Source: Flavobacteriales bacterium (lineage in GTDB: Bacteria > Bacteroidota > Bacteroidia > UBA10329). Taken from it: a DNA stretch of 64,000 nucleotides. Under the pieces are notes generated by a model. That model saw only the letters and a program-made list of their open reading frames with translations, was not told the origin of the DNA and searched no databases. Of the stretch, positions 16,870 to 25,708 are shown in pieces (position 1 is the stretch's first letter; every line of letters starts with the position of its first letter). The position numbers were made by a program, and so were the translations under genes. The stretch covers positions 1-64,000 of the forward strand of contig WGMW01000040.1 of NCBI GenBank assembly GCA_016124845.1, given 5' to 3'.

Positions 16870-18207
16870 TTAAAGCTCTCCTCTGTTACCGGCAGCTCCC
16901 CAAGTGAACTTGCTTGCATAGTCGTAAGTAGAACCTGCTCCTGTAATGGTAACCGCAGCAGCAGCTGTTGCCTGAGAAGCGTCCAACTCGGTCTGACATG
17001 CAGATGTTGGGTTAGCATCGCCATCGTAAACCTTCGTTCCGCCAGGGATGTCGCAACCTGTCAAAGACAATGTCTGAGCACCGCTTGGAGAAACCAAGTG
17101 CATGTACGCATCTTCCTTGTGTCCGCAAGAACCATCGAACTTGGTACGGAATTTAACCGGCATACCGCCAAGGGCAGAATAATCGAAGGTCACGTTATTT
17201 ACAAAACCCTGAGCACCATCCTTGAAGTCGGCAGCAGAACCTGTTCCAGTAGCATCCAAGTACTTGCAGATACCGTTGGCAATTGTGAACTGACCGTCTT
17301 TGTATGTGCTGTTCTCAGGACCATCGATCTCAAGTCCTTCGTCTGTTCCAACACCATCACCATGAACAACTGCGAAACCAGTTACGCTACCAGCGAAGTT
17401 CTGATCCACGTCCAAACCGTCATCTCCTTGGAAGAAGATAAGGATGTCTGTAAGTGTAACAGTACCACCGAAGAATTCGATACCATCATCCAAAGTAGCG
17501 TAGATCTCAAGGTTGTTGATAGTGGTTCCAGAACCGACACCACCAAGTGTAAGACCGTTGATCTCGTTTCCTTCTCCGATAGTTACACCACCGTGACGGA
17601 TAGAAACGTAGCTGATAACACCTGAGTTGTCGGCTGCATTGCTACCACCGTAAGCTCCCACACCAGAGTTGGCCGGAATACCTTCGATGTTTCCTTCTGT
17701 ATCACCGTTCTCTGCAGAGATAGGAGCGCTACCAAGCACGATAACACCACCCCATTTCTCGTTGTCCGTCTTAGAAAGGTTGGTACCTACTTTCTGTCCC
17801 AGCTCGATGTTGTCCAATTCTGATGTGAAGATGATCGGGTTGGCAGCAGTTCCTTGCGCCATGATCTTTCCTCCACGGGCAATGATCAATGCAGAAGCGT
17901 TTGTCTCAGTTCCTTGCTTTCCTTTGATAAGGGCACCTGGCTCAATGGTAAGTGTAACACCACTTTGTACCACAACGCGACCATCCAAGTAAATTACTTG
18001 ATCAGCGGTCCAAGTCTCATCAGCAGTAATGTTTCCACTCTTTACAGCCGAATCATACGTACAAGAGCCGTCATCGGTCTTGGCCTCAGAGTCGTAATTA
18101 CTGGCAGTAGGGTCAGTACAACCTTCCTTCTTATTACAAGATGGAAGAACAGCAATACTGGCAGCAAGGCCAACAATTGCAACGAAATTCAGGTAACTTC
18201 TTTTCAT
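16870..18207 (-). CDS. Surface lipoprotein with Asp/Cys module and beta-helix-like body
   Basis: The 445-residue protein has an SPII signal peptide with lipobox LPSC, then a short module CTDPTASNYDSEAKTDDGSC that is also present in both MbnP-like proteins of this window. The body is Gly/Asn/Asp-rich with repeated strands (for example VVVQSGVTLTIEPGALIKGK and VSIRHGGVTIGEGNEINGLT), resembling a right-handed parallel beta-helix. It lacks a T9SS sorting domain. It is encoded just upstream of a TonB receptor and could be its surface partner, but its function is unknown. Codon use looks like its neighbours. Confidence 0.75.
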   Translation of the reverse strand: MKRSYLNFVAIVGLAASIAVLPSCNKKEGCTDPTASNYDSEAKTDDGSCTYDSAVKSGNITADETWTADQVIYLDGRVVVQSGVTLTIEPGALIKGKQGTETNASALIIARGGKIMAQGTAANPIIFTSELDNIELGQKVGTNLSKTDNEKWGGVIVLGSAPISAENGDTEGNIEGIPANSGVGAYGGSNAADNSGVISYVSIRHGGVTIGEGNEINGLTLGGVGSGTTINNLEIYATLDDGIEFFGGTVTLTDILIFFQGDDGLDVDQNFAGSVTGFAVVHGDGVGTDEGLEIDGPENSTYKDGQFTIANGICKYLDATGTGSAADFKDGAQGFVNNVTFDYSALGGMPVKFRTKFDGSCGHKEDAYMHLVSPSGAQTLSLTGCDIPGGTKVYDGDANPTSACQTELDASQATAAAAVTITGAGSTYDYASKFTWGAAGNRGEL

Positions 18208-18242
18208 GTTTATGATTGTTTGGTTTTGGTTTTAATCCGCTG

Positions 18243-18274
18243 CAAAACAATCATTGATATGTTACCATCAGCAA
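18243..18274 (-). promoter_or_regulatory. Possible promoter of the lipoprotein gene
   Basis: On the minus strand a TTG box (18274-18272) is separated by 21 bp from TTGTTTTG (18250-18243), which differs at one base from TAnnTTTG. The spacing and the leader of about 30 nt fit Bacteroidota promoters. Confidence 0.4.
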
Positions 18275-18336
18275 CTCCGATCCTTACAATAGAATTATGG
18301 TTCTGTTAACTGAAGTTTATGATGTTTACCCCTATG

Positions 18337-19224
18337 TTAACTCCGCTTTCCGAAGCCGATGACCAACTGCTTCCAGAATGAATGCACCGGGTATTTCTCT
18401 ATACCGGGAAAACCCAATGCATAGCTGCCATCCTCGCTTTGCGGTATGTATTTGGTGCCGAAAATGTAATCCCACAGGCTGAGGCTGATACCGTAATTCA
18501 TACCATACGGACGATCTTTGGGCAGGTCTTTGGCGTGGTGGTAAAGATGCATCACCGAATTGTTGAAGATGTATTTGAACGGCCCCCACGTAATGCGCAC
18601 ATTGGCATGGTTGAGGTGCCCGATGGCAATGGCAATGAAATGGATGAGGAAAGCATGCTGTGGCTCAAAACCACCGATGAGCATTACGGCCAAGGTCTTC
18701 AGCGGTTTATAAAGGATGTTCTCCATCCAATGGTAGCGCAAGTGGGCCGCAAAGCCCATTTCAACCACCGAATGATGCACTTTATGAAACTCCCACAGTA
18801 CCGGAAAACGATGCAACAGCACATGCGTGAACCATTGCACAAAATCGTTCAGAATGAAGAAGATGAACAATTGTGTCCAAAGTGGCAGAGCCGAAAAATC
18901 AAAGAAACTCAACGACTGCATTGTAAGCCCCACCTGCCCAAGTCCGAACTCGATAAGCGCATAGAAACCGCTTATCACCAATCCGAAGATGAAGAAGTTG
19001 AAGAACATGTAGAACCCGTCCAGCCAAAAGTCTTTGCGAATGGCCGGCTGCTCTTTACGCCAAGGAAACAGGAGTTCGAGCGCCCACACACCCAACGATA
19101 GGGCTATAAGACCATAGAAGTAGTTCTGATACCACGGTTTGTAATCGTAGTTGAAGGTCACTTCACTGACGATCCAGTTCCAATAGCCGCTCACCGCATG
19201 AGCGAAAACCTCCAACGCTTCCAT
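18337..19224 (-). CDS. Sterol desaturase / fatty acid hydroxylase-family membrane protein
   Basis: The 295-residue integral membrane protein has the histidine clusters of the fatty acid hydroxylase superfamily: HVLLHRFPVLWEFHKVHH, HLRYHW, HLNHANV and HLYHHAKD. These would bind a di-iron centre facing the cytoplasm and hydroxylate or desaturate a lipid. The specific substrate (sterol, hopanoid, ether lipid or fatty acid) cannot be told. The ATG overlaps the TGA of the upstream thioredoxin gene by one base (19224), so translation is coupled and a redox link is plausible but not shown. Confidence 0.85.
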   Translation of the reverse strand: MEALEVFAHAVSGYWNWIVSEVTFNYDYKPWYQNYFYGLIALSLGVWALELLFPWRKEQPAIRKDFWLDGFYMFFNFFIFGLVISGFYALIEFGLGQVGLTMQSLSFFDFSALPLWTQLFIFFILNDFVQWFTHVLLHRFPVLWEFHKVHHSVVEMGFAAHLRYHWMENILYKPLKTLAVMLIGGFEPQHAFLIHFIAIAIGHLNHANVRITWGPFKYIFNNSVMHLYHHAKDLPKDRPYGMNYGISLSLWDYIFGTKYIPQSEDGSYALGFPGIEKYPVHSFWKQLVIGFGKRS

Positions 19225-19520
19225 CAGGCGTTCTTCTCAAGAATGCTCACCAGCTGGTTTGCAGGAACAACTCCGCTCTGTCGCCAAAGCATCTTGCCGT
19301 TCTTGAAGACCATCAATGTCGGTACGCCTTGGATCTGATATTTGGCCGCCACCTTCGGGTTACGGTCCACATCTATCTTCAGGATCTTGGCACGTTCGCC
19401 AACTTGTTTTGAAACATCTTTCAGAATGGGGCCCATCATTTTGCATGGGCCGCACCACTCGGCAGAAAAATCGATAAGCACGGGCTTATCTGAATTGATG
19501 ATGTCATTGAAATTTGCCAT
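19224..19520 (-). CDS. trxA: Thioredoxin
   Basis: The 98-residue protein is a classic cytoplasmic thioredoxin that reduces protein disulfides. The active site is W22-C-G-P-C26, the cis-proline segment is GVPTLMVF, and there is no signal peptide. Its stop overlaps the start of the hydroxylase-family gene. The genome probably encodes other thioredoxins, so the symbol marks the family rather than a proven main thioredoxin. Confidence 0.9.
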   Translation of the reverse strand: MANFNDIINSDKPVLIDFSAEWCGPCKMMGPILKDVSKQVGERAKILKIDVDRNPKVAAKYQIQGVPTLMVFKNGKMLWRQSGVVPANQLVSILEKNA

Positions 19521-19605
19521 GTGTCTGTTATTGAGTTATTTGAAAATCGTTATTGAGTTACTCGGATTGCTTCATTACAAATAACCCATTGACCAATAAC
19601 CACTT
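19521..19605. other. Intergenic stretch with 12-bp direct repeat
   Basis: GTTATTGAGTTA occurs at 19527-19538 and again at 19549-19560, a 22-bp spacing, just upstream of the thioredoxin start. It could be a regulator site or simple local duplication. Confidence 0.4.
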
Positions 19606-20220
19606 TCAGCTGTTCTTGAATTTCACACTCCAAATACCGCGGAGCTCATCCACGGCATATCCTCTCGCTTTATCATTCGGGTAAAGACTGTCCAATACCG
19701 TTACAAGTTCGGGTTGCATATTATTCGGGTCGCCATGACAGGTGAGGCAAACTCCACCGACATAGATCGGGGCATAATAGTTCTTCTTCCCATCCTCATC
19801 TATGGCCACCTTGGGCAATACCGGCTTTCCTTCTTTTATTGTTTGTTTAAAGTCCTCGATCACCGCAAGTTCCTTCTCATTCGCAGCATTCTTCGCGTTC
19901 CGATTCCTATCAGACACACGCTTCACTTCCGTGCTGTACTTTTCAGAATACATGGATGTGAGTTCCATTGCATGAACGTTGCAGAACTTCACCGCACTCA
20001 CAGGGCCACCTTCCTGCATGGCCTTTACCAGATTTGCCTTGAGCTTGCTCTGAACAGAATCCGTGATCTCTTCACCGATCTTGCGGTAGGTCACTTCATC
20101 TGCACCCGAAACGTACTGCACATTCCTATGCGGCTGTTTCTCTGCTTTTTTCTCCGAACAACTCTGTAGGCCGATCAATGCGGCACTCGAGACGATAATT
20201 ATGGACGATAGTTTTCTCAT
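19606..20220 (-). CDS. Tll0287-like (DUF3365) c-type haem lipoprotein
   Basis: The 204-residue protein has an SPII signal with lipobox LQSC21. It carries the DUF3365/Tll0287-like domain with a conserved Cys80 in VKFCNVHAMEL and a c-type haem motif C158-L-T-C161-H162 followed by GDP. Proteins of this family are proposed redox sensors in which a Cys may ligate the haem. It is probably anchored in the periplasm. It sits one base downstream of the rhodanese gene and close to the TauE/SafE exporter, suggesting a sulfur or redox role. Confidence 0.85.
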   Translation of the reverse strand: MRKLSSIIIVSSAALIGLQSCSEKKAEKQPHRNVQYVSGADEVTYRKIGEEITDSVQSKLKANLVKAMQEGGPVSAVKFCNVHAMELTSMYSEKYSTEVKRVSDRNRNAKNAANEKELAVIEDFKQTIKEGKPVLPKVAIDEDGKKNYYAPIYVGGVCLTCHGDPNNMQPELVTVLDSLYPNDKARGYAVDELRGIWSVKFKNS

Positions 20221-20221
20221 G

Positions 20222-20629
20222 CTACGGTTGTACGGTCGGTTTGCCCGCTTGTTTCCATGCGTCCATTCCGCCTTTCAAATTATACACCTCCTTAAAGCCC
20301 ATATCGCGCATCATGCTCATGGCCTCTCCGCTTCTTCCACCTACTTTACAGTAAACGGCCACCGGCTTTTCCTTGTCCAATTTTTCCAATTGTGCTTTGA
20401 AATCATCATCGTAAAGGTTTGCCATTGTTGCCCCTTTCATAATTCCTTCTTTCCATTCTGCCGGTGTTCGCACATCAAGGACCTGCGATCCGTCCAGATG
20501 CTTTGCAAATTCCTCCACATTCACATTCTCTGCAATGTTCGAACTGCCTGCCTTGTTCTGCCCATTGGTGCACGACACCATAACTACGGCAAGTAAAAAG
20601 ATGGATGCAACGTGTTTCATAGTTTTCAT
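20222..20629 (-). CDS. Exported rhodanese-domain lipoprotein
   Basis: This 135-residue protein has a lipobox at C20 (VMVSC) and a single rhodanese domain with the persulfide-carrying Cys94 in the active-site loop VYCKVGGRS. The loop ends in the usual Arg-Ser. It probably transfers sulfane sulfur or works as a periplasmic redox protein. A start at the second ATG (20620) is possible. It is followed after one base by the Tll0287-like gene and lies 27 bp from the TauE/SafE gene, so the three likely form an operon. Confidence 0.88.
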   Translation of the reverse strand: MKTMKHVASIFLLAVVMVSCTNGQNKAGSSNIAENVNVEEFAKHLDGSQVLDVRTPAEWKEGIMKGATMANLYDDDFKAQLEKLDKEKPVAVYCKVGGRSGEAMSMMRDMGFKEVYNLKGGMDAWKQAGKPTVQP

Positions 20630-20656
20630 TTTAGATGGTTTTAGTTTATCGGGTTC

Positions 20657-21451
20657 TTATTTGAATAAAAGTTCTTTACTGAGGATGAAAACACCCATTA
20701 CGAGCACAAACCACCCGAAAGCAGGTTTCAGCTTTGCTCCGTGAATGGCGTTTGAGAGTTTCGTTCCGATGAGGATGCCAAGCACCGAGAGCGCGGCAAA
20801 TCCGAGTATGAAAGGCCAATCGATGGTGTAGTTCTGCACATCTCCCACAAATCCGAACAGCGAATTCTCCGCAATGATCATCAGCGAAGTTCCAATGGCC
20901 TTTTTCATGGAAAGTCCTGAAAAATGGACCAACGCGGGAATGATGAGAAAACCACCGCCCACACCGACCAATCCGGCAAGCGCGCCCACAAAAATTCCCT
21001 GCAATACCATTACGGGATAGTTGTGCGTCAATCGTTCCTCTTCGGTTGCGGTATCCACTTTTCCCCTGATCATGGAATAGGAGGCCAATATCATCAGTAC
21101 CGCGAACAGCACCATGATGGCGATGTTCTTGGTCAACTCAAATTCACCTATGGTAAGCAAATGATCAGGAATGGACGGCACCAGCATTTTTCTTGCAACG
21201 TAAACTGCCGCTATGGATGGAATACCGAAAACGATGGCCGTTTTCACATCTACCAACTTCTTACGGAAATAGCTCACAGCACCGAAAAGAGACGATACGC
21301 CCACAATAAATAAGGAATAGCCCGTGGCGTAAACCGGATCGATGCCAAGGATGTACACCAGCACCGGAACCGTGAGGATGGAACCTCCACCTCCCAGCAG
21401 ACCGAGCGTTAACCCGATCACCAATGCCATTGTCCAACCAACTATTTCCAT
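20657..21451 (-). CDS. TauE/SafE-family sulfite/organosulfonate exporter
   Basis: The 264-residue membrane protein has the two-repeat pattern of TauE/SafE: GLTLGLLGGGGSILTVPVLV near the N-terminus and GALAGLVGVGGGFLIIPALV in the second half, with about seven or eight membrane segments. Members export sulfite, sulfonates or related anions. The neighbouring rhodanese supports a sulfur role. It is the first gene of a likely three-gene operon. The region before it is shared with the divergent ECF sigma gene. Confidence 0.88.
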   Translation of the reverse strand: MEIVGWTMALVIGLTLGLLGGGGSILTVPVLVYILGIDPVYATGYSLFIVGVSSLFGAVSYFRKKLVDVKTAIVFGIPSIAAVYVARKMLVPSIPDHLLTIGEFELTKNIAIMVLFAVLMILASYSMIRGKVDTATEEERLTHNYPVMVLQGIFVGALAGLVGVGGGFLIIPALVHFSGLSMKKAIGTSLMIIAENSLFGFVGDVQNYTIDWPFILGFAALSVLGILIGTKLSNAIHGAKLKPAFGWFVLVMGVFILSKELLFK

Positions 21452-21621
21452 TGTACTCGTTTCAGCAACAAAAGTAGCCTGCGGCCGAACGTACGGTTGT
21501 GACGGTTGTCACAATGCCATCGACCCTTGAAATTCGCCTCAATTTAAGGTTGATTTTATTTTTTCACTTTTCAGCAGGTGACCTTTTCCTATTTTGACCA
21601 TTAAGGGGATAAACAAGCAAA

Positions 21622-22173
21622 ATGACTGACCAACAGATCATAGTTCTGCTTCGCGAAAAACAGACCGACAAGGCGTTCGTCCGACTTTACAGGGATTTTC
21701 CCAAGGTGGAAAAACTCATCCTGACCAAAGGCGGAAGCAAGGACGATGCGAAGGACATTTTTCAGGAAGCGCTGATTATCCTGTATCGCAAGGCGCAGGA
21801 TGCCCAGTTTGAACTGACCGCCAGCCTTGGCACCTACCTCTACAGCGTAAGCCGCTTTCTGTGGAAGGACGAACTGAAAAAGCGCAACCGCACCGAAACC
21901 GTTGAGCTCGGTGATGTGAGCAGCGACCTTCAGAACGACATCCGCGAAGCGAACGAAAAGGAAAGCCGATTGAAATTGGCCGAAACAGCCCTTTCGAGCA
22001 TTGGCGAACGCTGTTTCGAACTGCTTCAGAAGTTCTATTTCCACGCTTTCAGCATGAAGCAGATAGCTACGGAAATGCACCTCAGTTCTGAAAATGTGGC
22101 CAAGAACCAGAAGTACAAATGCCTGGAGCGCGCCCGCACCAAATTGCAGGAACTGAAAGCCGCGCAGGCCTAA
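21622..22173 (+). CDS. ECF-type RNA polymerase sigma factor
   Basis: The 183-residue protein has sigma-70 region 2 (DAKDIFQEALIILYRKAQD, near residue 55) and region 4 (MKQIATEMHLSSENVAKNQK, near residue 145), without region 3, so it is an extracytoplasmic-function sigma factor. It would direct transcription of an unknown envelope regulon and probably of its own operon. The next gene starts 26 bp later and encodes the likely anti-sigma factor. Confidence 0.92.
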   Translation: MTDQQIIVLLREKQTDKAFVRLYRDFPKVEKLILTKGGSKDDAKDIFQEALIILYRKAQDAQFELTASLGTYLYSVSRFLWKDELKKRNRTETVELGDVSSDLQNDIREANEKESRLKLAETALSSIGERCFELLQKFYFHAFSMKQIATEMHLSSENVAKNQKYKCLERARTKLQELKAAQA

Positions 22174-22199
22174 TTGATCATCCCCTTAATTGAACAGTC

Positions 22200-24776
22200 A
22201 TGAGAAACGAACTCAATAACATAGAACGAATAGAAAAGTACCTCATGGGCGATATGTCTGCTACGGAAAAGACGGCCTTTGAGAACGAAATGAACAGCAA
22301 TGCCGAACTGAAGGAACAGGTGGAATTGCAGCGCGACCTGATGGAAGGCATCACGCGCAAATCGTTGGTGCAGGATGCCCAGAAGGCACACAAGAAGTAT
22401 AAACTCGGAAAGGGCGGCCTCAATTGGGGCTTGGGCGGATTTGCCGTGCTGGTGGTTGCCGCGGCCGCTTGGTTCTTGGCCCCAAAGTTTTCATCAGAAA
22501 CTTCCGAAAATCTGCGATACCCAACGAATGAAATCGGAACGGAGCAATTTGCCGATGCCGACAAGTTCCTTCCAAGCCAGTTGTTTGAGGTGGATGGTGG
22601 AAAGGACACCGTCATTCAGACCGAAGGCGGCATTACCATGACCATTCTTGCCAACACGTTTTTGGATGAGGACGGCCACCCCGTGAAAGGAAGCATCGAC
22701 CTTGAAGTGAAGGAAGCCCTCGACCCGCTGAGCATTATGAAAGCAGGGCTCACCACCCTATCTGGCGACCAACTGCTGGAAAGCGGTGGCATGTTCTACG
22801 TGAACGGAAGGCAGGGTAACACTTCGCTACAGATAGACCCGAATCAAGGTATTTACACGCAAGTGCCGACCGACCGGAAAGACGCCAACATGCAACTGTA
22901 TGATGGTAAACGTCTGGCCGATGGCCGCATTGATTGGGTGAACCCGAAACCACTGGAAACCTTCCTCACACCCGTTGACATCACCACCCTCAATTTCTAC
23001 CCACCCGATTATTTGGATGAACTGGAAAACCGTGGGCACGATAGAGCTGATAAGCGATTTACCGATAGTCTTTACTATTCGTATGCTTCGTATTTCGAGC
23101 ATGGTACTGCCCAGAGTATCACAGAAAGCGGATGGACAACAGATAAGATTACTAAGAACCTTGGTTATTTCGGAAAGGAGACATCATTAATAACTTGGAA
23201 ACTGTCATTCAGTCCAAAGGGTATAGGCAATTGGAATAATCCCCAATTGGTCCTTCGTGCTAAAATTGCAGATGGTTGGAAGTTGGCATTTTTTGAGCAA
23301 GGCGAGGACTCACCATTGATCATTGACTTTGTCGAAAATTCCAACTATCGCACAATATTGGATTTGAGATACTCAGAAAACATTAAAAGCTATAATGTAG
23401 CCGGAAAAGATGTTTTTGCTTTCACTAATGATGCAACCTTTTGGCAAGAAATTGAACTAAATGAGGCCGCCTGCAACCTTGAAGTATCAGTAAAGTTTAC
23501 ACTGTTTAATGAAGGAGCTACTCTTCCTCCTTTTGCAGGGAATTTGAAAATATCCAATCTCGGTTGTGACCAATCGTATGCTGAAGAAGATGTATTAAAG
23601 GGCATCAACCCTGCCTCCATCAAAACCATTTGGAACGAGAAATTCAACAACACCAATTTGGCAACGGAGGAGTTTGAAGAGCGCTTGGCCCATATTCATG
23701 GTACTTGCGACCAATGGATCTTGGACTACTACGTGAACAATTTGGATAAGCGTCTTTGCACCTTAGATTCAGCAGTTGCACAGAAAAGAGGTTCTATGCA
23801 TATAGGTTACTCTGGGGTTGAGTACTATGCTGACGACACTATAGGTGTTACCAGCGTTGAGTTGCCTGCAGAAGACAAATTCTGGGAATTCGCCAGACGT
23901 GGTGATGGCCGTGTGGAAACCGATAACAAGTACGCGGAGTTTCTGAAAGGTTACTACCATCGCCAAGCGAAAATGGAAGCCGAAGCGATTCAGCTTGTGC
24001 GCAAGCAATATGACGAGGAGAATCTGAAGAAACTTCGCGAGGCACAGGAACAACGAAATAGTCACACTTCTGCCGAAGCCGAGCGATATCTCAGAAACTG
24101 GTCTGAGGAGTTCCAAACGAATTTGAAGGAAGCATACCGACAATTGGGCTATAAACCAACAACCGTACGTCCTCGGAACAATGCCATTGTCACAACTCCT
24201 GGCTGGAAGAACGTGGATCAGGCGGTAGCCGAATCAACCACCAACAGAACCACATTGGATTATACCGACAAAAACGGAAAACGTGCAGTGATCAAATACG
24301 AACCGATCAGTTTGGAAATTGCCAATGCGGCCGAATTTGATCGCGTGCTGGTGTACATGCTCCCAGATAACCTCTATAGTTTCCAGCGCATGACGCAGAA
24401 TGGAAACAGATACTCTGAAAAACTGAACGAGCTGTTTGCTTATGATGTGATGTGCATCGGATTCAAGGGTGAGGAGAGTTTCATCCATCACATCAAAAAG
24501 GCCAAGCCCAAAGATTATGGTTCGGTGACGCTGGAATACATCCCAGAAACGGAATTGGAGAAACTGCTCTACCGTGTGAAAGACTATTCCGTGCAGCGAA
24601 ATCTGAAAGAGGACCTTGCCTATCAGAAATTCGACATCAAAGAGCAGAAACGCGTCAAGAAACTGATGGCAAGAGAACAGCTTCGGAATGAAATGTATGC
24701 CGTTGTGTTTCCGTGCAGTCCGCAGATGTTTTATGAAAATTCGGAAGAAGCAATGTCTCTTATCGAATCTGAATAA
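22200..24776 (+). CDS. Putative anti-sigma factor with very large extracytoplasmic region
   Basis: The 858-residue protein starts with a cytoplasmic part of about 70 residues (IERIEKYLMGDMSATEKTAF) that is typical of Bacteroidota anti-sigma factors without a clear zinc motif, then one membrane segment (about 73-94). The remaining 760 residues would be periplasmic and include a beta-rich region with LEVKEALDPLSIMKAGLTT and a helical, charged C-terminal half (KQYDEENLKKLREAQEQ). Normal anti-sigma factors are far shorter, so this one probably senses a ligand or envelope state itself. The gene follows the sigma gene by 26 bp and ends at a clear terminator. Confidence 0.75.
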   Translation: MRNELNNIERIEKYLMGDMSATEKTAFENEMNSNAELKEQVELQRDLMEGITRKSLVQDAQKAHKKYKLGKGGLNWGLGGFAVLVVAAAAWFLAPKFSSETSENLRYPTNEIGTEQFADADKFLPSQLFEVDGGKDTVIQTEGGITMTILANTFLDEDGHPVKGSIDLEVKEALDPLSIMKAGLTTLSGDQLLESGGMFYVNGRQGNTSLQIDPNQGIYTQVPTDRKDANMQLYDGKRLADGRIDWVNPKPLETFLTPVDITTLNFYPPDYLDELENRGHDRADKRFTDSLYYSYASYFEHGTAQSITESGWTTDKITKNLGYFGKETSLITWKLSFSPKGIGNWNNPQLVLRAKIADGWKLAFFEQGEDSPLIIDFVENSNYRTILDLRYSENIKSYNVAGKDVFAFTNDATFWQEIELNEAACNLEVSVKFTLFNEGATLPPFAGNLKISNLGCDQSYAEEDVLKGINPASIKTIWNEKFNNTNLATEEFEERLAHIHGTCDQWILDYYVNNLDKRLCTLDSAVAQKRGSMHIGYSGVEYYADDTIGVTSVELPAEDKFWEFARRGDGRVETDNKYAEFLKGYYHRQAKMEAEAIQLVRKQYDEENLKKLREAQEQRNSHTSAEAERYLRNWSEEFQTNLKEAYRQLGYKPTTVRPRNNAIVTTPGWKNVDQAVAESTTNRTTLDYTDKNGKRAVIKYEPISLEIANAAEFDRVLVYMLPDNLYSFQRMTQNGNRYSEKLNELFAYDVMCIGFKGEESFIHHIKKAKPKDYGSVTLEYIPETELEKLLYRVKDYSVQRNLKEDLAYQKFDIKEQKRVKKLMAREQLRNEMYAVVFPCSPQMFYENSEEAMSLIESE

Positions 24777-24796
24777 TCAACAATGGGATTCTTAAT

Positions 24797-24829
24797 CGAC
24801 CTGAAACCTTCAACGGAAGTTTCAGGTCG
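24797..24829. terminator. Hairpin terminator between convergent genes
   Basis: The 11-bp arms CGACCTGAAAC (24797-24807) and GTTTCAGGTCG (24819-24829) are followed on the plus strand by GTTCTTTTC. The hairpin lies between the anti-sigma stop and the MbnP-like gene and can serve both directions. Confidence 0.8.
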
Positions 24830-24836
24830 GTTCTTT

Positions 24837-25631
24837 TCAATGCAAACTGAACGCTCCATCCACATTGGAAATGACCAAGCTCGCAAGTGACGGATTGTCC
24901 ATTGTGTGGGTGGAGCGGGTGGTATCTGCACCGACCATATTTGTTCCGTCAAGCAGTTTGAGCCAATCGACATCCATCTCAATGGTAAACCCTTCTGCCA
25001 CCGAATTGAAGTCTTTGGCAAAGGCCATTTCCACCAAATTCTCATCCAAACCGATATGATAGACGAATGCTGCATCTGTATTTCCATTCATGGCAGCGGT
25101 GGTGTCCACCGTTCCTTCCAGCACCAGAAAAATGTAACCCGAATTCCACGCCCAATGCATGTAATCGGGATTGTTGGACGAAAGCGCGCTGGAGCTCGGA
25201 AATGAGGCTGGATCGGAATGATTGGCCACGCTATCTACACCTTCCGCAAAACTGAATGAGGTGTATGCACCTAACGGAAGATAACCGAGGTTGTAATCCT
25301 GAACATCGGCTTGGAGCAACACGTGCGGGTCGAGCAATTCATACGGTCCGCCCGCACCGTTGAATGTAAAACCGCTCAGATACATCTGCGCCTTCGAGAA
25401 CTTGACCTTTCTTCCAGAGGAAAGCTGTGCTTCGGTGCCGTAAGCGAAATCCTGCGTTCCCAGCTTGCTGTAGAATTTGAAATTCAGGTTATCCACCAGA
25501 TACACGCACGAACCGTCATCGTTCTTCGCATTCGGGTCGTAATTGAGCGCGGTAGGGTCAATGCACCCATCCTTTTTGCACGAAGTAAGAAAAGCGATGA
25601 TCATGAAGAGAAATAGGCCAATGCGTTTCAT
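24837..25631 (-). CDS. MbnP-family copper-binding-like lipoprotein (copy A)
   Basis: This lipoprotein of about 264 residues has lipobox C18, then the module C23IDPTALNYDPNAKNDDGSC42, then an MbnP-like beta-rich domain. Shared family features are RKVKFSKAQMYLSGF, GVDSVANHSDPAS and the aromatic motif H-W160-A-W162-NSGY. In characterised MbnP proteins, a partner di-haem enzyme (MbnH) oxidises a Trp to kynurenine, creating a copper site; I infer the same here because an MbnH/MauG-like gene lies immediately upstream (77 bp). I chose the start at 25631 for the signal peptide; the open frame extends to 25706 through a hairpin repeat. Confidence 0.85.
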   Translation of the reverse strand: MKRIGLFLFMIIAFLTSCKKDGCIDPTALNYDPNAKNDDGSCVYLVDNLNFKFYSKLGTQDFAYGTEAQLSSGRKVKFSKAQMYLSGFTFNGAGGPYELLDPHVLLQADVQDYNLGYLPLGAYTSFSFAEGVDSVANHSDPASFPSSSALSSNNPDYMHWAWNSGYIFLVLEGTVDTTAAMNGNTDAAFVYHIGLDENLVEMAFAKDFNSVAEGFTIEMDVDWLKLLDGTNMVGADTTRSTHTMDNPSLASLVISNVDGAFSLH

Positions 25632-25681
25632 CCGAATTGAGTTTGGGTCAAAGATGGGGATTCCGAACGACCTCCCCCAAC

Positions 25682-25700
25682 CCCTCCTTTCGAAGGAGGG
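25682..25700. repeat. Small hairpin repeat
   Basis: CCCTCCTT and AAGGAGGG flank a 3-base loop. It lies between a peroxidase gene and MbnP-A. A related hairpin occurs at about 13768-13787. This may be a dispersed intergenic element acting as a processing or pause site within the operon. Confidence 0.6.
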
Positions 25701-25708
25701 TGGCAAGA

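Noticed and set aside
13925-18207. SusC/SusD polysaccharide-uptake pair
   Set aside because: The TonB receptor lacks a SusD partner; the adjacent lipoprotein is beta-helix-like and not SusD-like.
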